DNA of 64,000 nucleotides from Brachynemurus nebulosus (GCA_035578155.1 JAPWDM010000020.1:7794055-7858054); one strand, 5' to 3'; numbered from the stretch's first letter, positions 1-14,960 are shown. Numbers and translations: made by a program. Notes: generated from the letters alone by a model not told the origin.

Positions 1-3000
1 ATTTTTCTTCCAGCGGGATGAAATGTATAAACATAATCAACGTAATATAAAAAGCACGTTTAACCTCTATTGTCCCTACAATACGATTAAAATTTTGCAG
101 AGTAGGCCGCTATGCGCACATAAATACCTACGCTAGTATATAATATTATTAGAACGCGGCATCTGCGTCACGATGTCGCGTCAAGTTCGCTCACGGATCG
201 GTTCACTGGAAATATAATCGCAAATCGTCAGTGTGATAACGCTCTTCTTAGTGGTTAAGACGTTAAAATAATATATTAAAATCGATTTTAACTGTGTTGG
301 TTGGATAAAATTTGAAAATTACGAGTGTGTATAAATCTGATTAGAGCCTGCATATTATTAAAAATTAGAAGGAGAAATAAACAGCTAATATTGAAATATA
401 AACTAGGAGACTGAAAATTAAAAAGAAATAAAATTTTGCAAAAAGTTTTTGTTATAAAACTTGTTTTATATTATTATTTATGTATAATTGTATATACGTT
501 TTAGTATGTAGATATTTGATCTAATTATTATTTTTAATAAATATTAATATAATTTCTGGTTTTCTTTATAGATGCGAAGTAAAAGACTGTTCAAGAATCC
601 ATCAGCATCGAAGAACGATTTATAACAGAAATGGAAACTTTTAAAAGTAATACAATTTGTTAGATACTGAGAAAAATAGCAAATATCTATAAATAATTAC
701 CGATAACGAACTAAAATGATTTTGTTTCTTCATCAAAAAGAAAATAATAATAATAATATTGAGGATAATTGTTTTATAACAGTTTTATTCAAAGTGGTAG
801 TGTAGTGCACTTCTTTTAGTTAAAGTCTACAATTATGTAATGTCAGCAACATACTGTTAAATTCAGTTCCAACAGCCAAATAAAAGTTCACTATTTAATC
901 ACGTTTACCCATAAGTAAATTCCCTTTCGAAGCCTGGTTGGTCGTTAAAAATATTAATAAATTTTAAGAAGTCCATAGAATGATTCATGTTAAAGAGACA
1001 AAATTTTACTTATTTTTATACTGCTTAGTTACCTATCAGACACGATACTCTCAAAGGAGGTGGACTTGCTGAAATTAGAACGCTCAGTTATGATATAAAA
1101 TAGCGAAGTAATATAAATTTTTATGGAAGGAAAGATCCGATAAAAATAGTCCCTACTTTCGAGTTGATAAGTATAATTGTGTAAGCAAGACGCTCCTCTT
1201 TCTCTAAAAAGCTTTTTCTGAGTGTTTATAAGATCATTTGTACAATTTTCTTTTTTCGTACTTTTGAATTTCATTTTAAACTTGTGAGTGGAAGCGGATT
1301 TGCTCAAAATGTCTAAAGATTAAAACATTGTTAAAAATTATGAAACCGGAATTACCTATGAATAGGTATTTTTGAGTAGATCTGTTGGAAGGGAATTTAC
1401 CTGTTTCCGTCTCTAATGTTACATTTGACTTTTTTAACCCTAACTAGTTTAATCTCAAAAAAATCTAGGATATTATCTGGGGAGATAATAATTCTTATTA
1501 CCTGTTAGCTAGTCATGGGAGATTAATCACGTTCAACCGGAATTATAAAGCTAGTTGTCCATGGCAAAAATAAATGTTACCGTGAATCTTTTATTTTTGA
1601 ATCTGCAGAAGTAAGACACATGTTATCTCCTTGTAAAAAGAGGGCTACAAAATATCTATTCTCTATTAAGCTGTTTTCAGGATAGTTAAACCTATTAGTA
1701 AAACTTAACATTTACAATTAGAACTGTAGAATACAACCAAACCAAAATTTAAAAAATCAAACTTAAAAATGATTGGAAGCTTTTAATATTTAGAAAAAGA
1801 TAAAAATATAGTTCTTAGAAATGAAGGCTACCCTATATACTACCAAAATTTGGCAAATAATGATGATTTTTTCTATCTTCTTAATTATTTTTAAAAAAAT
1901 CATAAATAAAGGAACTAAAACTGTCAAAAGTAGGTAGGTAATAATAAAAAAGGAATATAAGAACACAGAAAAAGTTTATTACATAATTTCCTTATTGAAT
2001 GATGATTCTACATCAATATTATATCAATATATAAGGATTCGAAATAAAGTCACTCTTATTCATTTATTACTGTAATGAAGTTTGTTCAGAACCATGCACT
2101 ACCAAGGTAAAAAAAATTTTTACAAAATTTAAAAACTTACGGAAATATTTCTTAAACCTTGTTCCATATAACTAATTCAAGAAAAATATCACTGTAAATA
2201 AGTTTTATTAGTAATCTAATTAAATGAATAAATAAAGTCATTGGTAGTAAACTAAAAATGTAAAATTCAGAATTTTAGGAAAAATAATTTGTCCAATATG
2301 ATTCAATGTTGAAAAATACTGAAATTTTTCATCGAGCCCACATTGAATATAGAATATACAATCAAAAAATTATTTTTGTAAAATTCAAATTTAAATGTTA
2401 AATATTGTAAATTTAAAGTTCAATTATTACACTATTCGAATATGTATATCAATTCAATATATAACTTCATTTGAAAAAAATACTATTTTTAGGAAATAAT
2501 TTTAATAATTGGATAGTTATTGTGATTATTTGTAAATAATAAATGTTATTGTAATACCCTAAAAATTAACTTATTTTTTACAAATTATTATATTAATAAA
2601 AGTTTATTATATAGAGTTTTTATGTAAAAAGAATACAATGAAAGAATTTTAAATAAAATTCTTAAGCATGTTTATGTGTTGTATATTTTTCCACCCTTTT
2701 CAGAGCATTCTACGAAAATCCATTACATTTTTATCTTTCGTTTCATTAAATAAGTGAATCCTCTAAATCTATTTTCATCTCTCCCATTTAATCCTTGTAT
2801 TATTACATTTGAGTACAAATTACAATACTAATCCAAGATATTTATCAACGCAACTTTCTGCAAGTTGATTTTTTCCATAATACATATTGATTCATATAAA
2901 ATAATTACTTTATTTCTAATTAATAAAATTCTTAAATTACTTTTTCAACCAAAATAGGTTTTTTTATAAATTAAATTTTTCCCATAGACCGGCTTGCTCA

Positions 3001-3892
3001 AAGACTTTTTGAATTTAATGGAGTTTTCTATTAAACCCCTTTAAATTGCCACTTTACCTTCTACGACTGATACATAGAATTATACAATGCCTTGTCAGTC
3101 AGGGTGTTTGACTATTATCAACAAAGCAGGTAAGAATAAAACAACTTTTCAATTTCCTTTGAACTTGTTCATAAGCTACATATTTTATTGTCGACAACGG
3201 TCATAATGTTCGGTTTACTTATTAAAAGCATCTCAATAAACAGACTAAACTTTCAGCTAGTCAAATTCTTCGAGATTTCATAAAAGAAAATTGCAAATTG
3301 TTGATGACAATAAGTACAAAAAATTGATGAATTATAATTTATAACCAATATTACACTTAAAATGTCAATATCAAAAACTATTCATATTAATTTATTACCC
3401 AGCACTCTCCCCATTACTGTTTACTATTAGAAAACAAAAATAAAACTTGATGTGAATTTTTTTCATCAAATTATCCTTCACTATCAGGGAAAAAATCAAG
3501 CAGTTTCTATTAAAATAAATGAAAAAAAAATGTTGTGACCTATTTATAAAACTGACAAAAAATGCTATGAACTGTATTCCATTAATTTTCTTTCTTATCC
3601 TTCTCTAGAGCACGTTTACTAGACAATATCCTATAAAATATTAGTATAGATTTTTATAATGGTTTTGTCATAAACGAAACGCTAATAGCCCTATAACAAT
3701 TCTTCGATAAAAAAAGGATACTTGTTTTACAATATTGGACGGTTTTGGTAGGAAGTACGAAAATAGGTTTAGACACATATTGTTACAAAATTACACAAAA
3801 TTTATGATTATATAGTGTGGCAATTGCTATTAAAAATAAATGTTACTGTTCTACCTTCAAAGTAAATTAGCAAGTTACATAAAATTTAAATA
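1..3892. other. AT-rich DNA, no gene recognised
   Basis: This is AT-rich sequence with only very short open frames, none of which resembles a known protein. A small patch at about 158-235 is visibly richer in CG dinucleotides and could be a 5' exon or promoter of the gene that starts at 3893, but nothing in the sequence proves it. A T-rich acceptor-like site ends near 570 and is followed by a 17-codon frame; I regard it as weak. No clear repeat structure was seen. Confidence 0.4.
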
Positions 3893-5662
3893 ATGGCCGA
3901 GCCTTCAGGAAACAAACTCCATTCTGTAAATCCAAACATCAATATTAATGGTTCAGTTTGGAATTGGAATATTGGAAACAAACAAGCATATACAGGTGAG
4001 TTTTTCGAGAGTTGATATTCTGATTACAGCCAAACTGTTGATTTAATCAAAAAATTGTTCAAATAAGAGTTGTAGATATCGACGGCGGCAACCCATTGCT
4101 ATAGTCAGAAGTAATTAATAAAAATATAAATGAAGAAAAAAAAATTTTTACCCAAGTTTATTTTTTGAATTTTTCTTTAATTTAGCAATTAGGCGGTAAA
4201 AATACGCATATGTATTTGAGGCTACTTCAACTGACAGTGTTTCAGTCGGCTAACATTTCTATGACATCCAAGAAAATAACCTTTTTCAGTATCATTCCCT
4301 GTAATACAAATGGTAGTAACTCAGATTTCTGAGTATAGATGTCGGGCTCTATTTCAAGTTTTTAACATTTTTGCATAATAAAATCAAATAACTTTAAAAT
4401 ATTAGAATTTAAAATAACTCAATTTAAAAAGAATTTGAAGTTATTCATTAATTTACTTAAAAATATATTTATTTTTTATTTATTTATAGAACGGCAGGTG
4501 GCAGTAAAATACATGTACACATCCAGTACAACCTAAAGTGACATTGGCGTTTTTTTAATAATTGCAAAGTGAGGTTAACTGGAAACGAAAATATTACTAA
4601 TAAATGTACTCAAATAGTGTAAAAATATTTGAAATTCGGTAGTATTTTCCTTTTATTAAAAACTAAATTAAAAAGGAAAAGTTTTTTCACAAAAAATTTT
4701 TCATTTCCTTTAAAAATACTTGCTGCAAAAATATGTTTACACGCCTATGTATCTTTCAATTTCAAATATTACCAAGTGCTTGTGAAACATTACTACGTAT
4801 GAATTTTTTCAATCATTTTGTGATTTTTAATTTACATTTGGATTTTGGTCATACTAACCAAAGAAATCGACTTTGATTCTAGACATCAATGAGTACGGAT
4901 ATGAGTAGAATATAATTAGTTATATAACAACAATTAAACACAATATTATTTATTATTGCTTATAATTAAAAATTAATATAAAAATAGAACTAAACAAACT
5001 TTAGTTTTGAATTAAATTAAAAAAAATTTTTTTTTAAATTTTATTTTGAAAATATTGTATTTTATTATTTTAATTTTTCCATATTTTTATTTTTATTTTA
5101 TTTTATTTTTTTCTTCCCCTTTTTTTTTCAAAGAAGAACTAATTTGTTTTTATTTTATTGTTTTTGTTAAGTGGGCGATAACCCGGGCGGGCAATCATGC
5201 CCGCCCTCACACAATACACAATCCTTCATACAAAAGGTGCTACAACAAATAGTAGATAATACTGATATCGAGTACAATATGGATGTTGATTCCGAAAATC
5301 TAAAAAGGCGAACCGATCAAAAACTGACCCAAGCTGCTGGTCTGATTTTGAATGAATTACGATCAAAGAAGTCTCGTTCGTCTTCAGTAAATAATCCAAG
5401 TGTTTCGGATTCCGATGATTTTATTAAAACAGCGCAAGGAGACCACAGTACAAAAAATTCATGTAAAGGTAACTTTTTTACAGACAGTAATATAATAGAA
5501 AATAGCAATGATAAATCAGAAACAACTGATACCGAAATAAATCTTTATATAGATTGCTTAAATGGCTCATTTATCGTATTTGTGGAAAGTAAATTGTCAG
5601 ATAATATTTCTAAACTTTTGTCTGTTCTAAACTTCAATTTATCTAGAAAAAATCGTGAATAA
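3893..5662 (+). CDS. Putative two-exon gene; small protein with N-terminal RHIM-like segment
   Basis: Model: exon 1 is 3893-3995, the intron is 3996-5171, and exon 2 is 5172-5662, giving 197 residues. The ATG has a strong context (A at -3, G at +4). Exon 1 ends ACAG before GTGAGT, a near-ideal donor. The intron ends in a T-rich tract and TTAAG. Splicing in phase 1 joins exon 1 exactly into the long open frame of exon 2, which is open right up to the acceptor. An AATAAA overlaps the stop codon. Residues about 16-34 alternate hydrophobic and Asn/Gly residues (NINGSVWNWNIGNKQAY), resembling a RIP homotypic interaction motif (core I/V-Q-I/V-G-x-x-N) as found in immune adaptors and in insect IMD-pathway cryptic RHIMs. 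The rest is charged and Ser/Asn/Asp-rich, probably disordered, with a helical stretch near residues 55-95. No death domain or other fold is visible. The splice model is good. The RHIM reading is inference, and the gene could instead be transposon-derived or non-functional. Confidence 0.5.
5185..5206. repeat. Perfect GC hairpin just inside exon 2
   Basis: GGGCGGGC and GCCCGCCC form a perfect 8-bp inverted repeat around a 6-base loop, 13 bases after the proposed splice acceptor. It stands out in very AT-rich surroundings. It would encode part of a Pro/Gly run in the gene model, and as RNA it would fold strongly next to the splice site. Confidence 0.7.
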
Positions 5663-5663
5663 A

Positions 5664-6650
5664 CTTGTTTTTTTCGATCTTTGAACTGGTGAGCCTCCGT
5701 AAGTCTTTTGTTCAAAAGCAAAGTACAGATTTAAAAATTTGCTTCTTATTTAGTTTGGGCCCAATGAGGTGCGTACTCGAGCACTTTTGTCCTATTTACC
5801 CTCCTCTAACGCCGGCCCAGCCCGTACGGGAGTAGCAGCTACTATGTAACATGTGTATAGTATATTATGTTCTTGTACTCGAATTAAATTTTGGTCACAA
5901 ATTAGTATTGTCAGTTTCGAAGTATGCTAGTAGCTAGTATATAAACAATTTGCCTAAATTGAATATGGTACACCACAAACAGTACAACGTAAACATATGC
6001 GGCTTAGGTAACTAGACCGGAAAATTGTTTTTTGTCTCAATTTAAACCATATTATTTTCGTGGTTTAATAATTAACTTTAATGTTTTGATGGAGTTGTGC
6101 TTTGATAAAACGTAACAACACTTAAAATAATAAAGATTATTCAAAAAAGGTTTTCATAATCTTCATGTATTGATACATTAAGTGTAATCCAACGCTATAC
6201 TTACAGTGGTGGTCAGAAAAATAAGCATTGTAGTAGAAATTGGTTTGACAAAAAAAATTGATATTTCTAAAGAGGATATCCTTTTATTCTAAAATTAGCC
6301 CTCCATATTTAATTGACTCAACTTTGCACAATTTCCTAACATTAAGTCTATAAGGGTAGTTAACTAGAGGTGGCTGTGTCAAAATAGTCTTACTACTTGG
6401 GTAATTCAAGAAGTTCTTCTTCATGGAAATAGTTTAAGACAATTAGAATAACATAGCAATTCAAAATTCAGTTTGAGCAACCTTGACGTCAGGGGGGGGG
6501 GTACCCTCTCAAATTACATACTAGTTTTCATACACTTATTTTTTTATTAACACACTGGCAGTGGGTAATAATGTCACTAAGTGGTTCTGAAGTTGGATTG
6601 TCGTATGCAAGGTTTTTATTATGCTTATTTTTAATTATACTTTTCGTTAT
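5664..6650. other. No gene seen; GC patch and G10 run
   Basis: This stretch follows the two-exon gene. It holds a short GC-richer patch at about 5755-5835 with no recognisable coding content, and a run of ten G at about 6492-6501. Nothing else could be identified. Confidence 0.4.
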
Positions 6651-6654
6651 CGTA

Positions 6655-6770
6655 AAATCTTGATTGTAAATATCCTGTAAACGGAGCATCGTTGCAAAAA
6701 AATAACTGAATTTTTGAAGGCTTAAGCGAAGTAAGCAATAAGAATTCCAAACATATTACTGAATACAAAT
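6655..6770 (-). repeat. Diverged inverted copy of the 10.58-10.69 kb repeat
   Basis: Read on the minus strand, this segment runs parallel to the repeat unit at about 10580-10690. Both contain the AATATGTT..GAA, GCTTAAGCCTTCA-type and ATTTTT..CGTTTAC-type blocks in the same order. It is therefore a dispersed repeat of unknown class, present once here and twice in tandem near 10.5-11.06 kb in the other orientation. Confidence 0.6.
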
Positions 6771-7045
6771 TTCAATACAGGTCTATATATTCTTTGGTTA
6801 GGTAATGAGGAATATATAGATTCACAGATTGATTCTGACCGTTCAAAGCCCAACTCTATTTGTTATGTATCCTTTTTTATTGCACTAGTACAATACCAAT
6901 ACACCATAGTGTAACAAAGATAGGAAACATCTTTGGTGGGCCGAAATTAATCTGTTGAAGTATAAGTAACTGATGAAGACATATAAAACTGGTCTTAAAT
7001 TAAACAATTTTCTTGGTATACCGATAAGATTTTATCATAAATCAT

Positions 7046-7048
7046 ATA

Positions 7049-7118
<70 letters not shown>

Positions 7119-7130
7119 TAAAACAATAAT
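7046..7130 (+). repeat. (AAT)n microsatellite, retroelement target
   Basis: This is an AAT/TAA trinucleotide tract with a few interruptions near its right end. A 5'-truncated R4/Dong-like element starts directly at its right edge, and the junction shares AAT with the element. A (TAA)n target is the known habit of the Dong element of the R4 clade. The long Asn/Ile runs in its translations are not protein. Confidence 0.9.
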
Positions 7131-9965
<2,835 letters not shown>

Positions 9966-10539
9966 ATGTTCCCCAGTAGCGCAAAAACAGGTATGAGGGG
10001 TTAAAAATGAAAATAAATTGTAATTTGAAAATTTATAGTCATTTACAAATTTTAATTGTTATTATGTAAATGCAAAGGAAAATGATACTTTCAGTGAAGT
10101 CTAGCACATCTTATTAACATACTAATTTTCAATAAAACAGTACTCAATACTCGCTAGACGCCTAGATATTAGTTGCAATTAATAATTAAAAACCAATCAC
10201 AAAAATATTTTTTTGCAACTAATGACTGTAGTTGTTAGTTATATATAATTCTATTAAAACCATAGTATGAGGTTTATTGAAATTATCGTAGAAGCAAAAA
10301 AGGCAGGAAAATATTATTTTATCTTGTGATTATTTACTGAACATAAAAACGTAATAAACAAACATGAGTAACAATATAAAAAATCACAACCATAAGTTTA
10401 AAAAAATTGGATACTATTTGCAATCTGCTTTCGATCGAAAGATGTTGATTACGAAAAGTAAGTAGAATAGCAGATGTTATATATTTGAAAGAATACTTCC
10501 TTTCTTTATATCATCCATTTGGGAAATATCGTTATTTTC
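9966..10539. other. AT-rich, nothing recognised
   Basis: No coding frame or repeat was identified. The sequence is AT-rich up to the first TTTTCGATAACGAAAA block of the following tandem repeat. Confidence 0.4.
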
Positions 10540-11060
10540 GATATCGATAATTTTCGATAACGAAAAGTAGGTTTTAATAGTCGCAATATGTTCGGAACAC
10601 CCACAACTTGCTTCGTTTAAGCCTTCAAAAATTTCGTTATTTTTGAGCTACGACGCACCGTTTAAGAGATACTTACGATTAAAGTTTTCGATAGCGAAAG
10701 TTAACGAAAAGTAGTTTTTTAAAAAATTGTTCTGTTACTGACTAGATCAATGAGACTAACAGAGCCTAAATTAACTAGTTATAACCAATTTATGATAAGT
10801 AATTCGTTATCGATACTTTTCGATAACGAAAAGTAGGTTTTGACAGTCGCAATATGTTCGGAATATCCACAATTTGCTTCGCTTAAGCCTTCATTACAAT
10901 GCACCGTTTACGAGATATTTACGATTAAAGGTTTGCGATTACGAAAAGTATCGAATTGTCATTTTTTTAAAAATGTACTATCCTTGATCAAATCAATGGG
11001 ACCAATGGAACCTAAATTAATCAATTACAGCCAGTTTATGATAAATTATTCGTTAAACAA
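10540..11060 (+). repeat. Tandem repeat, two units of 266 bp
   Basis: Two diverged direct copies share, in order, TTTCGATAACGAAAAGTAGG, GTCGCAATATGTTCGG, a GCTTCG..TTAAGCCTTCA block, CGTTTA.GAGATA, and a block ending in CAATTTATGATAA. The spacing between TCGCAATATG in the two copies is 266 bases. Each unit carries a short palindrome around CGATAACG. A third, inverted and more diverged copy lies at 6655-6770. The class is unknown and there is no coding capacity. Confidence 0.8.
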
Positions 11061-11109
11061 ATATGGAATACCATAAAGTAACGCTCAAATCTATTAATAT
11101 TAATTATCT

Positions 11110-11905
11110 TTTTCGTTATCTTTGGCTAGTTCTCGGACAGAACATTCTAAAACTTTTGTTAAATATTTTTGTTTAGCTTCCATTTCAATAATTCTTCTAA
11201 TTGTGATATTGGTTCTTCGACTATATTAATTTTCCAATAGAAATTTTTGTCAAATTTTTCCACCTGTATTCAACTTGTTTTTCGATGATTAAATAAATGG
11301 TGAAGTAGATTTTTCGATACCTTTGCGGATTTTCAGATAGAACATTCTTGAACTTTCATTAAATTTCGCTATATGGATCATTTTTCAATAATTAATTCGA
11401 TGGTGAAATCAGTTTTGGGTATCTTATATAATTTTCAGATAGAATATTCCAGAACTTTTACCGAATTTCATTTTTTGGTCACTTGTCTGATGAAGAATCT
11501 GATAATGATGCCAAATTTTCAAAAATTTTTCAATTTTCCAAAAAGAATATTCTAGAACTTTTGACGAATTCTGCTATTTGGACACTTTTTTGATGTCCAA
11601 TCCAATGGAGAAGTCGGTTTTTGGATATACTTTCTATTTTCCGAATAGAATATTCTCGAACTTTTGCCGAATTTCATTAATTGATCACTTTTCGTTGAAA
11701 AATTTGGTGGTGAAATCAGATATTCGATATTTTTTCTAATTTCCAAAAAAAAATATTCTAGAACTTTTTCTAAATATCTGTACTTGGTTACTTTTTCGTT
11801 GGTCACTCCATTGATTAAAGTTTTTTATATCTTTTCTGATTATTGAAAGAATATTCTAGAACTTTTGCCAGATTTCGCTATTCAAGCATCTTTTCGATGA
11901 CCAAC
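11110..11905 (+). repeat. ~103-bp tandem array carrying heat-shock-element motifs
   Basis: About eight diverged units with a spacing of 98-103 bases. Seven contain the block GAA-nn-TTC-nn-GAA, the heat shock factor (HSF) binding site. Perfect three-part sites start at 11340, 11442, 11545, 11648 and 11849. The site at 11340 extends to a fourth half-site (TTC at 11355-11357). Sites at 11140 and 11751 each lack one half-site, and the unit near 11240 is degenerate. The motif AGAATATTCTAGAACTTTTG is the best conserved part of the unit; the remainder (GAATTTCGCTATTTGG-like, GGTGAAATC-like) is looser. No ORF is present. The array could be a satellite fragment or the internal repeat of a non-autonomous element. 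Confidence 0.85.
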
Positions 11906-12597
11906 CCAGTGGTGAAATCGAATTATGTAATAGTTTTAATTTATCTATATCTTTGTACAAGAAATATTTCCTCATAAAAATTTACAAGACTACGCTCCTC
12001 TTAGATATGTTTTTTTAAATTTGTGCATGGAATTCAATTTTTTGATAGGATGATTTATAATTTGAGTGTATGGAAAAAAATTTTTTCTTCTGGTAGTTGT
12101 TTACATAAGATACATGCAGTTGATCAAATTAAACTGTGTTCGCCCGTCGCGTGAGCGATGTTACAAATTATAATTGAGCGACTATATTGTTGATATGACA
12201 TTTTATTGTTTCCAAAACAAAATATATTTGTAGAGTACCTCTTTAGTTCCTGTCACAAAAACTATAGAGCGCATTTAGAAAAAAATTATAAATGTATTTA
12301 TGAAAACTAGATAGTTTATGTGCCGCTTCTAGCGAACGGTGATACGTTTTTTCGGCAATTTTGACAGGATAATTTATTACCTGTACTATAGATTCCGGAC
12401 TAAATTAATTGCACATATTAAATTTAACATACACAGAACGTCACATAATTTATTTGTCTTGGCATTCTTGATTAAAATGTCAATATCTACATCACTACAA
12501 ATAACATACATGTATTTGTTTTTATATTTATCATACAAACAACTAATACATTCACAGAGTCGTTCAAGAAATGCATCAGTAGCGGGCGACGGTGAAG
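11906..12597. other. AT-rich, no gene seen
   Basis: No coding sequence was recognised. A frame at 12339-12725 is dominated by low-complexity codons and overlaps the inverted repeat that follows, so it is not regarded as a gene. Confidence 0.35.
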
Positions 12598-12599
12598 TA

Positions 12600-12858
12600 T
12601 ATATCGCGCGTACTCTTTCTCAACCTCGTATATCAAAAACTGCATGTTTTAGGACACAAAAAAACATTAAATATGTATTGTATTTATATATATATTTATC
12701 TATATATATTTATATATGTAGGTAGCCAACATCAAAGGTGCAATTAGCATAAATCTTAAGTTCATAATGATGAACACACAGAATTAAATACGTTTTTTTC
12801 TGTCTCCAAAAATTGGGACTTTTCAGATACGAGGTTGAGAAAGAGTACGCGCGATATA
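12600..12858. repeat. Inverted repeat, exact 32-bp arms
   Basis: TATATCGCGCGTACTCTTTC.. at 12600-12631 is the exact reverse complement of 12827-12858. The homology continues inward with divergence around GGACACAAAAAAAC. It abuts a second, larger palindrome at 12865, so two foldbacks lie side by side. There is no coding content. Confidence 0.9.
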
Positions 12859-12864
12859 CACAAT

Positions 12865-13375
12865 CCGACAAAAACAAATATTTGGGTATATTTTTAAAAA
12901 ATGGCGCCAAGAATATTATGTATTTGTATTTAAGAAAAAAAGTAAAGCTTTAAAAAATAATTGAAATCCACTTCTATGCCAAGAACAGATATAATTAGAA
13001 TAATTAAGCTTACGTACAAATGGTATTTAAAAAAAATAATCTAAAAAAAATTAAGACTAATTTCCGGAATAAAAACTTTTGTTGTACTTGGCTCAATATT
13101 TTTTTTTTTTGCTTTGTTTAGTTTATTAATATCAAGTTAAATCTTGAGCCAAGTACAACAAATGTTTTATTCCGGAAATTAGTATTAATTTTTTTTAGAT
13201 TATTTTTTTAAATACCGTCTCTACGTAAGCTTAGTTATTATAATTATATCTGTTCTTGGTATAGCAATGTATTTCAATTATTTTTTAAAGCTTTATTTTT
13301 TTTCTTAAATACAAATACATAATATTCTTGGCGCCATTTTTTACAGATATTCCCAAATATCTGTTTTTGTCGGTT
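12865..13375. repeat. Palindrome with ~230-bp arms and a ~47-bp centre
   Basis: The left arm, about 12865-13096, and the right arm, about 13144-13375, are complementary with some mismatches. Shared blocks include CGACAAAAACA, TGGCGCCAAGAATATTATGT, AATTGAAAT, ACAGATATAATT, and ATTCCGGAA..TTGTACTTGGCTCAA next to the centre. It is a foldback or MITE-like element with no ORF. Confidence 0.88.
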
Positions 13376-14030
13376 TTCACATATTTTTGTACTATGTACA
13401 GTGTTCCTTGCGCCCACACCAGTCTAATTAGTCCTTAATACCTATATTCCAGCAGTTTATGTCTCCTCACAATGAGTTCATATTTGGTGGATTTAGTACA
13501 GCTAAACCTTTTATGCAACTTTTTTATGCGATTTTTTATACGGTTTTTTAAAAAATGGCTTTAAAATGCACAATGTGAATCAAAATCAAGAGGCAGACAG
13601 AAACTTAGACATTAACTATCATTAAGTTTTTTTACAGATGTATTTTCCACAATTTTCCTAATATTATAAAAATGAAATAAAATCTTCTTATGTGAAAATT
13701 AATGGTTTATCTTTTTTAGAAAAGCAAGTTCAAAGGAAATCATGAGGTTTTGAGTGTTACCTGTAATTTTTTTCACTGACAAAACCATGTTCAGACCGAC
13801 TGTTAAATGTTTAGTGTTAGGGGGTAGTATCACCTTGTGTTCACTAAATTTCATCTGATTTTCTGAGACGTACCACGAACGAAAAGAAAGAGATAGAGAT
13901 ATGAGGTTTTGTGCATATGAAAGTACTAGCCTTTAGCTACAAAAGATATGTTTGTTTTAGTTTTAAAATGGCGGCACAGCATACATGGACAGTCGACATG
14001 TGTGTACCGCTACACAATTTTCAATTTGGA
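13376..14030. other. No gene seen
   Basis: Mixed-composition sequence without a recognisable frame or repeat unit. Confidence 0.35.
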
Positions 14031-14282
14031 AAAATTCAAAAAGTTTCTTAATTGTATATAGTCCAAAATCTAGCGAATGTCGTAGGATTTTTTCTACAAA
14101 TTGTTTTTTAAAAAAGGGCATTAGCTTGAACTTTTGTTTTTTTTTTCTAAAAAATTGACCAAAAATCGCTTATAAAATCTATAGAAAATCAATTTATCAA
14201 AAAAATCCTACTACATTAAATTTGCTATATTCTGGACTATATTTTAAGAAACTTTTTTGTTAGTCGAATTTTTCCTTGAAAA
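14031..14282. repeat. Imperfect palindrome, ~80-bp arms
   Basis: AAAAATTC..AAAAGTTTCTTAA, TATAGTCCA.AAT.TAGC and GTAGGATTTTT at about 14031-14110 recur as their complements at about 14190-14282. The T-rich centre is about 80 bases. Confidence 0.75.
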
Positions 14283-14319
14283 AATTAGACTTATACAGTC
14301 TATACCACAAGAACGGTGA

Positions 14320-14960
14320 GAGGCGAGAGTAGGGACGCTATCCCTTTTCGGACCCGTAGAACACGAATATGTAGAAAAAAAAATGTTGGAAGTTAGGAGA
14401 TGAAATTTGGTAAATGGGGCTCATTTTCGAGGCACCTCATACTATCAAATTGGGGTCAAATTTTGGGAAAATTTTTGATCCGACCCAACTTTTAAGGGGG
14501 TGGTGGGGGGCGGAAAAGCAATAAAACTTTTCCAAACCGGTTGGAAATAATGTTTCGGTCGATTATCTACAACATATCCAAAATTCAGCTTCCTAGGATG
14601 ATTTGGTGGGAGTAGAGGGGGGAAAAACGATTTTCGCTGGATTTAGCAGACCCCCAGCCCCCCAGAATTAACGTAGAGGGTTGAAATTTGGTGTGTTGAT
14701 AAAGTTCGTACCTAGGTTGTGCTTTTTGGAGGTTTTAATATTTTACCCCCACCCCCCTCATTTTTAAGTTACAATTTCATGCATTTTCGACATTTTCGAA
14801 GTTTGTACCACTCGCACAGGTCACCCAAATAAACCTGGAAACCTAGAGGGCTGAAATTTTGTACATGTATTCAGTTAGTATCCAGCTAGTACCTTTTAGG
14901 GAGTCCACATTACTTTTCCCCCCACTTCTTCCATTTTTACATCGGAATTGAATGCTATTG
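14320..14960 (+). repeat. C/G-rich repeat with GGGTTGAAATTTGGT blocks
   Basis: The GAAATTTGGT block near 14405, the AGAGGGTTGAAATTTGGT block near 14675 and the AGAGGGCTGAAATTTTGT block near 14845 recur. Stretches of CCCCC (or GGGGG) followed by a CATTTTTA block separate them. The last two units are about 170 bases apart. It looks like a decayed tandem repeat and has no coding content. Confidence 0.55.

Noticed and set aside
4490..4536. Alternative second exon for the gene at 3893 (acceptor at 4489, stop at 4534)
   Set aside because: It gives only a 50-residue product; the 5172 acceptor has a longer T-rich tract and leads into a 163-codon frame.
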